From Corydoras sp. C115 (Eukaryota; Chordata; Actinopteri; Siluriformes; Callichthyidae), in NCBI GenBank assembly GCA_019802505.1, contig JAFMOC010000024.1, positions 804,001 to 868,000 on the forward strand: a stretch of 64,000 bases of DNA, written 5' to 3'. Below the pieces are notes generated by a model. The model was given only the letters and a program-made list of their open reading frames with translations, did no database searches and was not told the origin of the DNA. Positions 31,269-42,110 of the stretch are shown here, in pieces. The translations under genes and the position numbers were made by a program. Every line of letters begins with the position of its first letter. Positions within the stretch are counted from its first letter, which is position 1.

Positions 31269-32955
31269 TTTAATAACATAATTATTCAGATGTGCAATGT
31301 TATATTATTCTACTATCTGCCATACAGTGCACTATATTTTAAATGTTTAAGAAATTGAACAGATATTCAGATATACTTTCAGATAACAGATAACAGATAT
31401 ACTTTCACTTTTACTTTATTGTGTGTTTTTAGTACATTATTTTAAAATTTTACTGCACTTATTGTTCATTTTTTTATTTCCCCTTTTATATATATAAACG
31501 CGTCTAATGCATCATCTGTAAAAACTGCAATTTCCCCCCAGGGGATTAATAAAGTCTGATTCTAATTCTGATTATGACTGTGGTTAACGTGTCACATACC
31601 GCACAGCTACATATAGCATTTGCTAATGTAGCACGTTCATGATTTCTCACTGTACGTTGGCTAAAGCTTAAAAAGCTTTGTCCTAACATTATTTCTTTTT
31701 TATAACGTACTTATATAGTACTTTTCTGTTTGCACGGGACATTCTATAGCTGCGCTTACATTTAATGCCACCCTGACAGCGCCGGTAATCAATTAGCTCG
31801 TGTCGAATGTGCGAGACGTACGTGATTGTTTGTCTGTGGAAGTCGACAGTAAGTGAGCAACAAAAGACTAAAGAGAGGGAGGACCATCGGAGGGGGGCCC
31901 AACAGATTCGAATGGGCATCTGCACTTGACAGACGTTTGTGTGTGTGTGTGTGTCTTGTGGCCTGAAAGAAAGAGGGTACAAGCATAGGTAGGGGCTTCG
32001 AGAGCCATGCTACCCATTTGTCATGGTTGCCATGGTTATTCAGACAAGGTGGGGGTGCTTGTCTAGTCCACTTGTTGAAAGGGGAAAAAAAAAAGAAGTG
32101 CCAAAGGCAGTTTCAGTCCCGCCACACCATGTGTCAATCAACGTTCCAAAATAGCCCGGCGAAGAGTAGTTTTGTTACCTCTGGTTTTGAAAACTTATGT
32201 AGTCGTACTGTATGTGAATATATCTGTTGCTTCCGTTCTCTATTGTGAGAACTCCCTGATCTCTACGAAAAAGGTCTAATATGCATATAAATGGCAACTT
32301 TCACGCGCCACATTAAGTGTTCAGTGCCGTGTGAGGGGCGAAATCGTTCCTTTGTTGTGGCGAGTAATTGCCTCCAACCGTCATTCACCTATGGGCACAT
32401 GTGTACCCACCTGCCCCCGAGTCGCTTGCTTTGTTACAATTCTCAAACCAGCCGTGGCCTTATCAGGCCAGATAGCTCATCTTTCCTGTCGGGAGGCAGG
32501 CGCCTTAACACATCCTCTGCGCCTCAGCTGGAAAAGGACGGAGATAAGCGTCCCAAATTCATTCCTGAGCCAGATAGCAGACAGTGTCCCTCAGACGAGA
32601 GAAAGAGGGCTGTTCTGTGGTCCGCAGAGTGCCAACCAAAACAATCCCAGAGCAGGAACGTTGACGAAAGACCATGTGACGGCAAAAAAAAAAAACACAA
32701 AGCACGTTAGCATAGCATGACTCGACGGCTTTTATTCATTTATAAAATAGTTCTTCGGCGTGAATGAGAGAACGGTAGGGACAGTAATGTTCCCCTTTCA
32801 CGGGTTACAGGAGAACACGACGTAGCAGAAAGGTAGATATGCAAAACGGGAAAAGGAAGTGGATTTATCTTGTGTTAAAAAAAAGTCTATGAAAGTCTTT
32901 TATTGTTCTCTATACTTGCTATAGCTGTTTACGTTGACTTTGTATTTGTGATATT
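31269..32955. other. Repeat-poor block with a dispersed-repeat tail
   Basis: 31370-31575 ends GCAATTTCCCCCCAGGGG, ATTAATAAAGTCTGATTC and TAATTCTGATT. From memory this is a common 3' end of a fish dispersed repeat. From 31600 to 32950 I recognise nothing. Two overlapping frames at 32291-32720 are open in different registers, which argues against coding. Confidence 0.45.
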
Positions 32956-33094
32956 GAAGTTCCATGTTCTCTCTGCGCCCACGTGGGTTTTCTCCAAGCT
33001 TTCCGGTTTTCTCCCATAGCCCAAGAATGTGAGGGCGGCATGGTGGCTTAGTTGTTAACACGTTTACCTGTCAGCACTGGGGATCCCGCTCAAG
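32956..33094 (+). mobile_element. SINE-A fragments
   Basis: A core piece (AAGTTCCATGTTCTCTCTGC to AGCCCAAGAATGTG) is followed by a head piece (GGGCGGCATGGTGGCTTAG to GGGGATCCCGC). Confidence 0.8.
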
Positions 33095-33224
33095 GATTCA
33101 AGGATTTTTATTGTCACATCACCTAGTACTGGGGTACTGGTGAGTGAAAAACTTATGAGCAAGCGCCCACAACTGTGCAAAAAAAGTGATATTTACAAAT
33201 ATAAGAAAGAAAATCATTCATTCT

Positions 33225-33372
33225 TCATTCATTCATTCATTCATTCATTCATTCATTATCTCCCGCTTTATCCTCTATTAGGCTCGCGGTGTGGTTCCCC
33301 ATGCCCATCCAGGGGAGAACGTCTCGGGCGCTGTTCAGATAGACCCAGGACAGGGCGCCAATCCATCGCTGA
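33225..33372 (-). mobile_element. SINE-A, 5'-truncated
   Basis: Tail (TTCATTCATTATCTCCCGC) through GGGAGAACGTCTCGGGCGC to CAGGGCGCCAATCCATCGCTG. The core and head are absent, the pattern expected from incomplete reverse transcription. Confidence 0.85.
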
Positions 33373-33419
33373 AGAAAGAAAAGAAAATATACAATAAATT
33401 TGAAATAAATTTAAAATAT

Positions 33420-33762
33420 TCATTCATTATCTTCTGCTTTATCCTATATTAGGGTCGTGGTGTGGTTCCCCATGCCCATCCAAGGGAGAACGTTTCGGGC
33501 GCTGGGCAGATACACCCAGGACAGGGCACCAATCTATCGCTGGGCACACACTCACACACACAAACTCACTCTATATGGGGCAATTTAAAGAACTCAATTG
33601 ACTTGATCCATGTTTTTGGACTGTGGGAGGAAACCGGAGAACCCGGAGGAAACCCACGCGGACATGGGGAGAACATGGAAACTCCACCTAGATGGGGATT
33701 CGAACCGGGAATCCTTAGCGCTGAGAGGCGAACGTGCTAACCACCAAGCCACCGTGCCGCCC
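33420..33762 (-). mobile_element. SINE-A, full length, 12-bp target-site duplication
   Basis: Perfect repeats AATTTAAAATAT (33408-33419 and 33763-33774) enclose a 343-bp copy from TCATTCATTATCTTCTGC to CCACCGTGCCGCC. The whole head, core and tail are close to consensus, so this copy helps define the element limits. Confidence 0.95.
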
Positions 33763-34035
33763 AATTTAAAATATAAAAATTTAAAATATAAAATATGAGA
33801 AGGGTATGGAAGAGGGTGTATGTGGGAGTGTATGTGGATGCTGGGCAGTAAAAGTGCAAGGTGCGGTGTGTATTTAGGTGGAAATTGTCCGAGTATAAGC
33901 AGTTCACAGTTCTATTGGCCGTTCCTCAGTCTGGTTGCCTTCTGGGAAGAAGCTGTTCCTAAACCGGCTGGTTCTGGTCTTTAAGCTTCTGAGCCTCTTC
34001 CCACTCGGCAACTGCAAGAAAAGGCAGGTAGGCAC

Positions 34036-34715
34036 TCTAGGTAAAGTTTCCATCTTCTCCTTGTGTCCGTGTGGGTTTTTCTCCGGGTACTTCTAAATTG
34101 CCCCTATCCAATTGTAGCAATACAGTGTGTGTATGTGTGTGGTGCCCTGTCCAGGGTGTATCTGCCCAGCCCTTAAAACATTCACCCCTGTATGGACATG
34201 GGGAAGACTCCTGCAACCCTGACATCTAGGATCTAGGTTTGGATCTCGATCTGGTTGAAGTTTCATGTTCTTCTTGTGTCCACATGGGTTTTCTCCGGGT
34301 TCCCAGTTTCCACTCACACTCCAGTGCCATAGATTTAAAGGTGAATTGACTGCTCTATATTGCCCCTATCTAAAATACTGCTATACATAGTGTGTGTGTA
34401 TAGTCTGTGTGAGTGAGTGTCCATAGATTGGTGCCCTGTCCTGGGTGTATATGTCCAGCGCCCGAAACGTTCACCCCTGGATGGACATGGGGAACACTCC
34501 TGCAACCCTGATATAGGATCTAGGCTCTGATCTCGATCTGGGTAAAATTTTCATGTTCACATGTGTGTGTGTGTGTGTGTGTATAGTCTGTGTGAGTGAG
34601 TGTCCATAGATTGGCACCCCCTCCTTGGTGTATCTGCCCAGCGCCAAAAACATTCTCTGGATGGTCATGGGGAACCCTCCCATGACCTTAGTTGAGGATT
34701 AGGCAGGAGATAATG
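34036..34715 (+). repeat. Tandem SINE-A 3' modules (~290-bp unit)
   Basis: The block CTCCTGCAACCCTGA...TAGGATCTAGG recurs at about 34208 and 34497, joined to GGATCTCGATCTGG and further core and CA-rich pieces. The last unit ends GAGGATTAGGCAGGAGATAATG. Heads are absent, so this is internal expansion like that at 1985-3470 but in + orientation. Confidence 0.78.
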
Positions 34716-35108
34716 ATACAAAAGATGTTTTAGAAAGGTTTTGGTTGAAGACTAGATCAAGGTAGTACTGTAACACACAAAAGATGCTTTCAGTATTCAT
34801 TTATGTAGCAGAATATGTTCTTGGTGGATTTCTGGCATGTTCATTCAGTAAGTCAATCAATCGAGAAGCACATATGGTATAATTCATTCCACTAATGAAT
34901 TCTTAAAAGATTATTTTTGGTTGAATTGCCTTTACATTAGTATGACAGGTAATAATTTTGTAACACCGATAAAATCACAGTTGAACATTGACATAAAAGA
35001 CATTTAATCTGCCACAGCGCCTCTCACTGCTCATTATCTCAGCAATAGTTGGTCACTACATCATTTCATACATGACATTCAGTAATTATATAGAATTGAA
35101 TGTTTTAG
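34716..35108. other. AT-rich spacer
   Basis: No recognised repeat or gene. Confidence 0.4.
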
Positions 35109-35975
35109 GAGGCGGTATGGTGATGTAGTGGTTCGTACGTTCACCGCTCAGCGCTGGGATCCAGGTTCGAATCGTAATCTGGGTGGAGTTTCTATGTTCT
35201 CTCCGTTTCTGCATTGGTTTTCTCGGGGTTCTCTGGCTTCCTCCCACAATCCAAAAACATGGATCAAGGTCAATTGCGTGTGTGCCCAGTGATAGATTGG
35301 CGCCATGTCATGGGTGTATCTGCCCAGCGCCCAATACGTTCTCTGCGGCACGGGGTCTTAGTGGTTCGCATTGGGTATCCAGGTTCGAATCCCAATCTGG
35401 GTGAAGTTCCCATGTTCTCTCCGCGTCTGCATGGGTTTCCTCCGGGTTCCTCCCACAGCCCAAAAACCTGGATTTAAGGTCAAATAAATGCTTTAAATTG
35501 CTCCATCTGTGTGTGTTTATGCAAGTGAGTGTGACCTGTCCTGGGTGTTTCTGCCCAGCGTCCGAAACGTTCTCCCCAGGATGGGCATGAGTAACCCCCC
35601 CGCGACCCTAGTAGAGGATTAAGCGGAACATAATGCATGAATGAATAAATGATGGCTTAGTGGTTAGCACGTTTGCCTCTCAGTGTTAGGGATTCCTGGT
35701 TCGAATCCCAATGTGGGTGGAGTTTTCATGTCCATGTGGGTTTCCTCCGGGTTCTCCGGTTTCCTCCCACAGTCCAAAAACATGGATCAAGGTCAATCAC
35801 ATTCCCCAAATTACCCCAAATAGTGTGTATGTGTGAGTGAGTGTGTGCCCAGTGATAGATTGGCGCACTATCCTGGGTGTATCTGCCCAGCACCCGAAAC
35901 GTTCTCCCCAGGATGAGCATGAGGAACCCCACCATGACCCTGATTAAAGATTAAGTGGAAGATAATGAATGAATG
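35109..35975 (+). mobile_element. Three SINE-A copies head to tail
   Basis: Copies at about 35110-35341 (no tail), 35343-35645 (GCGGCACGGGGTCTTAGTGG to GGATTAAGCGGAACATAATGC) and 35650-35975 (GATGGCTTAGTGG to GATTAAGTGGAAGATAATGAATG). All are in the same orientation. Confidence 0.83.
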
Positions 35976-36926
35976 TCTTAGGATTTTAAGAACACCTTAT
36001 TGAGTGTGTTTAAATCATGTCCCTTATGTACCCCCCCCCCCCCCCCCCCCCCAACGAAATGTATCCTGAGATGTATTTTTGTTCAAAGAGACATCTAGTA
36101 AAAAAAAAAAAAAGAAAAGATAATAATAATCCATTACGCTCCTTCATCCTCCTGATGTGTGTTGTGTGGCAGCAGAAATTGTGTAGGCCTCGTGGAAGTA
36201 CCTCGGCAGATTTAGCTTCTCTGGTGTCAAAACTAATGAAATATGATCCACGACAGCAACATCTCCCATTAGCCTCTCATGTCGGCGGCTGCAGAAGCTG
36301 TACGATTATGAACAGGGGTGTAAAATTAAACCACGGGAAATAAATAATCAAGCACTGACTTCATGGATAATTCACAGATCAACAGCAATGTGGGTCAATC
36401 AGACTTCTTTTGCGTTGGAACCGAGCGAGCGGCGAATTAGGGAAACTAAGGCTATTATCCCAAGTGTGGTGACGCTCGGAGGCTTGGCTGAGGAGCGCAG
36501 AGCTGTGTGTTGTCCACGGAGATGCTGATTAAATATGACTGGTTTGGAATTGCGGTCTCGGGAGAAAGATATAGTAGACGGAATAAAAAGGCACAGAGGG
36601 CGAGGGTGGGAGAGATAAGCAAATAGAGCAACAGAAGGACCGGGTGGGGGGGTGGGGGGCGGGTACGTAGGGACATGTTATTACTTGAAATATGTGAATG
36701 AATACAGTCCCGTGGGGCTGTGTGTAGCAGTTTAGAGATTATACGCTAATACTATTTAATGCTTGACACATTAAAGGTAGGCGTTGAACATCACTGATGA
36801 TGATGTCCTGCTTTGGGGTTTGGAGTTAGTGTTCTATGTTTTTTTTTTTTTTTTTTTATGTGTAAGTGAAAGTAAATTCACTCATTCATTATCTTTCACA
36901 GTTTACTTTTCATGTTCTCTCTGTAA
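35976..36926. other. Low-copy segment with poly-C and T-run
   Basis: A C-run of 22 occupies 36031-36052 and a T-run about 36839-36857. The part from about 36120 to 36520 is repeat-free with balanced composition. No domain is seen in either short frame (36017-36343 +, 36455-36676 -). Confidence 0.45.
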
Positions 36927-36927
36927 G

Positions 36928-37708
36928 GGTGGCATGGGGCTTAGTGGTTAGCACGTTCTCCTCTCAGCACTAGGGATTCCTGGTTCCATCCCAATCTGGG
37001 TGAAGTTTCCATGTTCTCCCCGTGTCTGCGTGGGTTTTCTCCGGGTTCTCCCGTTTCCTCCCACAGTCCAAAAACATGGATCAAGTCAATTGAATTCTCA
37101 AAATTGCCCCATATAGAGTGTGTGTGTGTGTGTCTGTGTGAGTGATAGATTGGCGTTCTGTCCTGGGCGTGTCCGCCCAGCACCGGAAATGTTCTCCCGT
37201 GGATGACCATGAAGAACATGGATACATGGAGGATAAAGTGGAAGATAATGGATGGATTGATGGATGGATGTTCTCCTTGGGTCCATATGGGTTCTCTATG
37301 AGTTCTCCGGTTGGCAATAGATTGGCGTCCTGTCCTGGGTGTATATGCCCAGCGCACTAAATGTTCTCCCCTGGAGTCATCTCCAAAATGGCTGCAACAT
37401 ATAATTCTTCCGCTTTGTCCTCTATTAGGGTCGTGTGGGGATTCCCCATGCCTATCCACGGGAGAACGTTTTGGGCGCCGGGCAGATACAGGGCACCAAA
37501 TTCTGGGCACACACTCACTCACACAGACACACATATTATGTAGAGCAATAATTTAGGTAGGGCCAATTTCGAGCATTCACTTTAACTTGAATCCATGTTT
37601 TTGGAGAACCCGGTTGAGACATGGAAGCTCCACCCAGATTAGGATTCGAACCTGGAACCCCAGTGCTGAGAGGCAAATGTGCTAACCACTACGCCACCGT
37701 GCTGCTCA
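36928..37708. mobile_element. SINE-A copies in opposite orientations
   Basis: A + copy (36928-37269, AGGGTGGCATGGGGCTTAG to GATAATGGATGG), a + fragment (about 37270-37376), a short unrelated piece, and a - copy (about 37407-37708, CTTCCGCTTTGTCCTCTATTAGG to AACCACTACGCCACCGTGCTGC). The longest - frame (36941-37534) is SINE translation. Confidence 0.82.
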
Positions 37709-37719
37709 TTAAGTAAATA

Positions 37720-38249
37720 CAGTATCAGTCAAAGTTTGGACACATCTTATTTTTGTTCCACTCATGGTTTTAGATCAGTTCTATTTCTTGTAAAGATGGA
37801 CTTTGTAGTTCTACAATTCCAGACTGAGGTCCATCTGTTAGTGTTCTACAGTACATACTGTGTATGTCCCCTTTACTCTATTCTAATTGTCAGGACCACA
37901 ATAGTAGCACCACAGAGCAGGTATTATTGGGTTGGTACATTATTCCTATCCCAGCAGTGTCACTGAGGTGTTTAAATTAAACTACAGCAGCATTGCTGCA
38001 CTAAACCCCCCCCACTGCATCAGTGTCACTGCAGAACTGACAATAAACAATCCACCACCCAAATGATACCTGTTCTGTGATGGTCCTGACCAATAGAGAA
38101 CAGAGAACCAACAGGGGACCAACAAACACAAAGAACACAGATGGAATATAGTCTGTAATTGTAAAACTACAAAGTCCATCTATATGCTAAGTGGAGTAAA
38201 TAGACAATGGGGTAAGAAGGGGGCGTGTCCAAACTTTAGACTGGTACTG
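37720..38249. mobile_element. MITE-T, complete
   Basis: Left end CAGTATCAGTCAAAGTTTGGACAC and right end (reverse complement) CAGTACCAGTCTAAAGTTTGGACAC are matching terminal inverted repeats. They border TA on the left and CA on the right, close to the TA target of Tc1/mariner elements. From memory CAGTACCAGTCAAAAGTTTGGAC is a fish Tc1-like terminus. Inside, GATGGACTTTGTAGTTCTACAATTCC is mirrored by TGTAATTGTAAAACTACAAAGTCCATC, giving a long subterminal hairpin. At about 530 bp with no transposase it is non-autonomous. Confidence 0.85.
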
Positions 38250-38706
38250 CATGACGGAACTATTTAAGAACCAGAGCTACAAAGTTCCAGACAGGATCCC
38301 ACTTCTTTAAACTTCTTTAAAGTCTCACTCCATTGGCCCACCAGAGAGAGATATGCCAGCTGTGCCCTAGTGGCAGGCATGCGGAACCCGAAATCTTTCC
38401 CAATCTGCTTCATGAGAACGGTTGTTCTAGCACCATGCCCATCTGTCCCACTTCCCCCGAGTGTGGTGAATATAATACCCCCTCCCTCAAGCATTTCCTT
38501 CCCGTTTATGTCTTGCTTAGTGTCACCGGGAACAATCCAGCACAATCTCTGAGGTATGCTGACCTTGCCTTGTGTCCAGCTTAGACTGGTGCAGGCTGTC
38601 GGTTCCGTCGGTGTGATGAAAGATTCAAACACGTGATGTTCTCCACCAAATGCACACAATGTTAGTTCAACCATTAAGGAAATCTTATTCGCTTACAGGC
38701 CGTTAC
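38250..38706. other. Unresolved segment with an open frame
   Basis: A 136-codon frame on the - strand (38264-38674) is the longest non-repeat frame in this part. It has no recognised domain, no upstream promoter signal and no clear splice sites. It could be an unknown repeat or retro-derived fragment. Confidence 0.3.
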
Positions 38707-39570
38707 CCTGGCTTAGTGGTTAGCACGTTCACCTCTCAGCGCTGGGGATCAAGGTTCGAATCCCAATCTGGGTGATCTCCCCGTGTCTGCGTGGGGTTCT
38801 TCCTGGTTTTCCGGTTTCCGTTCAAAGTCCAAAAACATGGATTTGAGATAAATTACTTGCTTTAAATTGCCTTATATAGAGTGAGTGCCTCATATAGAGT
38901 GAGTGTGTGCCCAGCGATAGATTGGCCCCCTGTCCTGGGTGTGTCTGCCCATCGCCGAGACGTTGGAACCCCCCCCACGACCCTAGTAGAGGATAAAGCG
39001 GAAGATAATGGATAAATGAATACTTTATACTAAATCATACTTAAACTATTATATATAATCCAGATCTGGGTGGAGTTTTCATGTTCTCCACGTGTCCCCA
39101 AGGGTTATCTCTGGGTTCTCCGGATTCCTCCCACAGTCCAAAAACTTGGATTCAAGGTGAATTGGCTGTTCTGTTTATATGGTAGGTGTGTCTGTGTGAG
39201 TGAATGTGTGCCCAGTGATAGATTGGCACCCTGTCCTGGGTGTCCAGGGTGCGATCATGAGATCTAAGATGTGTTAATTTACATATTAATTAAATTCATG
39301 GGGATCCAGATTTGTATCCTAATCTGGGTGAAGTTTTCATGTTCTTTATGCATCTGTGTGGGTTTCCGGGTTCTCCGGTTTCCTCCCTTATTCTAAAAAC
39401 ATGGATTTAAGGTGAATTGAATGATCTGAATTTCTCTATATTTTGTATGTGTCTGTGTGAGTGAGTGTGTGCCAGCGAAAGATTGGCGCCCTGTCCTGGT
39501 GTGTCTGCCCATTGCCTGGAACGTTCTCCCCTGGATGGGCATGGGGAATCCTCTTTGAGTGAATGAATGA
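38707..39570 (+). mobile_element. Three SINE-A copies or fragments in series
   Basis: 38707-39022 (CCTGGCTTAGTGG to AGATAATGGATAAATG, with a duplicated ATATAGAGTGAGTG), 39060-39260 (box-B-proximal to GGGTGTCCAGGG, no tail) and 39296-39570 (GGGGATCCAGATTTG to AATGAATGAATG). Confidence 0.78.
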
Positions 39571-39597
39571 ATAATATATTTAATAATATCCTTTTGT

Positions 39598-40054
39598 AGG
39601 CGGCACAGTGGCTTAGTGGTTAGCACGCTTGTCTCTCAGCGCTAGGGATTCCCGGTTCGAATCCCCATCTGGATGGAGTTTCCATGTTCTTCCCGTGTCC
39701 GCATGGGCTTCCTCCGGGCTCTCCGGTTTCCTCCCACAGTCCGAATACATGGATCTTGTCAATTCATTCATTCATTATCTTCCACTTTATCCTCTATTAG
39801 GGTCGCGGTGGGGTTCCCCATGCCCATCCAGGGGAGAACGTTTCGGACGCTGGGCACACACTCACTCACACAGACACGCACGCATACACACTATATATGG
39901 GGCAATTTGGAGAACTCAATTGACTTGATCCATGTTTTTGGACTGTGGGAGGAAACCGACAGTGTGTCTGTGTCTGTACGTTCTCCCCTGGATGGGCATG
40001 GGGAACCCCCCCGTGACCCTAATATAGGATAAAGCGAAAGATAATGAATGAATG
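39598..40054 (+). mobile_element. SINE-A with 13-bp duplication, containing an inverted SINE-A
   Basis: Perfect flanks AATATCCTTTTGT (39585-39597 and 40055-40067). The host head and core run to about 39761 (GGATCTTGTCAA). A - oriented, 5'-truncated SINE-A (TTCATTCATTATCTTCCAC to GTGGGAGGAAACCG, about 39762-39957) is inserted. The host then resumes at GTGTGTCTGTGTCTG and ends GCGAAAGATAATGAATGAATG. Confidence 0.9.
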
Positions 40055-40067
40055 AATATCCTTTTGT

Positions 40068-40704
40068 TAATCACATGTAGCATTTCCTCAATAAGCGTTC
40101 TATTTGCACATCTTTAAGACCATGCCCCTGGTTTCCTGAGAAAGCCCTTGACCCTTACCCCCCTCTAAGTACCAAAGTTGAAGCCCTGTGTGAAAAGTGC
40201 TGTTTGGCCTGCATGAAGTGATTATTGAAGGACTGCAGCTGGGTTCTTCATCTGGCTCGAGCATGCCGGGCTCGTTTCTCTGACTCGCCGTGTTTTGTCT
40301 GTCAGAGCTGACCTGACCTGCCTCGTCTCCCACTGATCTGCCACTGATGGTCTTAATGGTGAAAGGCAGAGAGAGGTGAATCTGCCACAGCAATCAGCCC
40401 CTGCTTCCTACCTGTGGATCGCCCCGTCCCCTTAACTGTTTCATTTTCTTGTCTCTGTCTTTGTCTTGGTCACAGTGGTGCCTTTTGATTCGCTAAATTC
40501 TCTCTCGCTGCTTATCTTCCTCTCTCAAATGTTCTCCTGCTTATTAGGTTGCTTGCCAACTTACTACAGATGGGTCGATTGCCCTCCACTGCCTTGTACC
40601 CCATTGAAAATAGATGCTAATTTTAATCATTGCTGTTAAGGCTTGTATAATGTGTTCTTAGCCTATTAATATTAAAATTCAGCACATGCAGCTGCATCAC
40701 TATA
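40068..40704. other. Repeat-free block, candidate regulatory DNA
   Basis: About 640 bp without repeats between dense SINE-A. 40110-40450 is GC-balanced. A - frame (40100-40393) shows no domain. A conserved enhancer is possible, but this is inference from composition and isolation only. Confidence 0.4.
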
Positions 40705-41050
40705 GGTAGAAGTTAGCTTGTATGCCTCTCAGCATCTCTCCATGTCTGTGTGGGTTTTCTCCAGGTTCTCCAGTTACATTCCATATATCAGAATGAATTG
40801 TATGCTCTAAATTGCCCCTATATAGTGTGTGTGTCTGTGTGAGTGATTTTGTGCCCAGTGATATATATAGGCGCCAAACCATCGCTGGGCCCACACTCAC
40901 TCATACAGACACTACACACTGTTTAGGGGAAATTTAGAGCAGTCAGTTCACATTGAATCCATGTTTTTGGACTGTGGGAGGAAACCAGAGAACCGGGAGA
41001 AAGCCCACGAAGACCAGGGGAGAACATAGGAACTCCATCCAGATTGCCCC
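40705..41050. mobile_element. SINE-A fragments, + then -
   Basis: A + piece (TTAGCTTGTATGCCTCTCAGC through GTGTGTCTGTGTGAGTG) is preceded by CACATGCAGCTGCATCACTATAGG, also seen in variant form at 42380. A - piece (about 40868-41045) runs from GCGCCAAACCATCGCTGGG through GTGGGAGGAAACCAG to AACTCCATCCAGATTG. Confidence 0.75.
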
Positions 41051-41072
41051 CCATGATAATGATCTCATTATA

Positions 41073-41201
41073 CATTCATTCATTATCTCATTCGCTTTAT
41101 CCTCTAGTAGGGTCGCAGTGGGGTTCCCCATGCCCATCCAGGGGAGAACGTTTCGGGTGCTGGGCAGATAGACTCAGGACAGGGCGCCAATCCATCGCTG
41201 G

Positions 41202-41235
<34 letters not shown>

Positions 41236-41424
41236 TATGGGGCAATTTGGAGAATTCAATTGACTTGATCCATGTTTTTGGACTGTGGGTGGAAACCGGA
41301 GAACCCGGAGGAAACCCACGCGGACACAGGGAGAACATGGAAACTCCACTTAGTTGGGGATTCGAACCGGGAATCCCTAGCGCTGAGAGGCGAACGTGCT
41401 AACCACTAAGCCACCGTGCCGCCC
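41073..41424 (-). mobile_element. SINE-A, full length (reference copy)
   Basis: Perfect 13-bp target-site duplication TGATCTCATTATA (41060-41072 and 41425-41437) encloses 352 bp. Reading 5' to 3' on the - strand: GGCGGCACGGTGGCTTAGTGG (box A TGGCTTAGTGG), box B GGTTCGAATCC at 41358-41368 (exact consensus), core TTTCCNCCCACAGTCC, GTCAATTGAATTCTCCAAATTG, a CA-rich stretch (here (CA)n at 41203-41232), GGGCATGGGGAACCCC, and tail GGATAAAGCGAATGAGATAATG(AATG)n. With both boxes intact it could be transcribed by RNA polymerase III. Confidence 0.96.
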
Positions 41425-41471
41425 TGATCTCATTATATTTGGTTTAATTCTATATTATATATTATATACTA

Positions 41472-41811
41472 CTTCGGTCGCTGGGGGTGGTTTCCTATGC
41501 CCATCCAGGGGAGAACGTTTCGGTTGCTGGACAGGGATCATATTCAGAACTGGGCACACACACTCACATAGACAGACACACATACAGTATATGGGGGCAA
41601 TTTAGATAAGAGCAATCCAGTGTAACCAATTTAGAGCATTACATTTACCTTGAATCCATGTTTTTGGACTGTGAGACGATACCGAAGAACCTGTGATGTG
41701 AGAAGCCCTCGTGGACACGGAGAACATGGAAACTCCACCCAGATTGGGATTCGAACATGATCCCCAGCGCTGAAAGGTGAACCTGTTAACCACTAAGCCT
41801 CTGTGCCACCA
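41472..41811 (-). mobile_element. SINE-A, older copy
   Basis: Lacks the GATG tail. Runs from TTTCCTATGCCCATCC to AACCACTAAGCCTCTGTGCCACC, with a diverged middle that includes CAATTTAGATAAGAGCAATCC and AGTGTAACCAATTTAGAGC. Confidence 0.82.
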
Positions 41812-42110
41812 ATTAAAACTCATATTACGTTTTTTTTTTTTGTACTCAATCGTAATACCCATGTACTTTTACTTAATTAGAACTGTTTACTGTTTAACTT
41901 TGACTTGATTTATTATTTTGTTGCTGAATGTGGTATTACTGCAACGTCCAACATCAGTTGTAAACAAGAACTCTGTCTAACTTTACAGAAGCTGTTCCCG
42001 TTTCAGCATGACGGTTTCTTGTGTACAAAAGATTAGCAAGATCTGGTTTTATGAGTTTAGTGTATGTTCATGTGAAAAGCCCCGCCCCGACGCAAGTTCT
42101 TCCTTGTTCA
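41812..42110. other. AT-rich spacer
   Basis: No recognised feature. Confidence 0.4.

Larger units (their letters stand above)
33095..34025. repeat. Dispersed fish repeat split by two SINE-A insertions
   Basis: The left part has TCAAGGATTTTTATTGTCACATC and GTGAGTGAAAAACTTATGAGC. The right part has AAAAGTGCAAGGTGCGGTG, GTTCCTCAGTCTGGTTGCC and GGGAAGAAGCTGTTCC. From memory these blocks occur in this order in a widespread fish repeat of uncertain class. SINE-A copies at 33225-33372 and 33420-33762 interrupt it. Confidence 0.6.

Noticed and set aside
32291..32720. Two overlapping frames of 139 and 129 codons
   Set aside because: Both registers open over the same bases and neither shows a domain. 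Likely chance in balanced-composition DNA.
36941..37534. 197-codon frame on the - strand, the longest there
   Set aside because: Composed of several SINE-A copies. The same residues appear in dozens of other SINE copies.
38264..38674. 136-codon frame on the - strand
   Set aside because: Not matched to any family I know, with no promoter or exon structure. Insufficient to call a gene.
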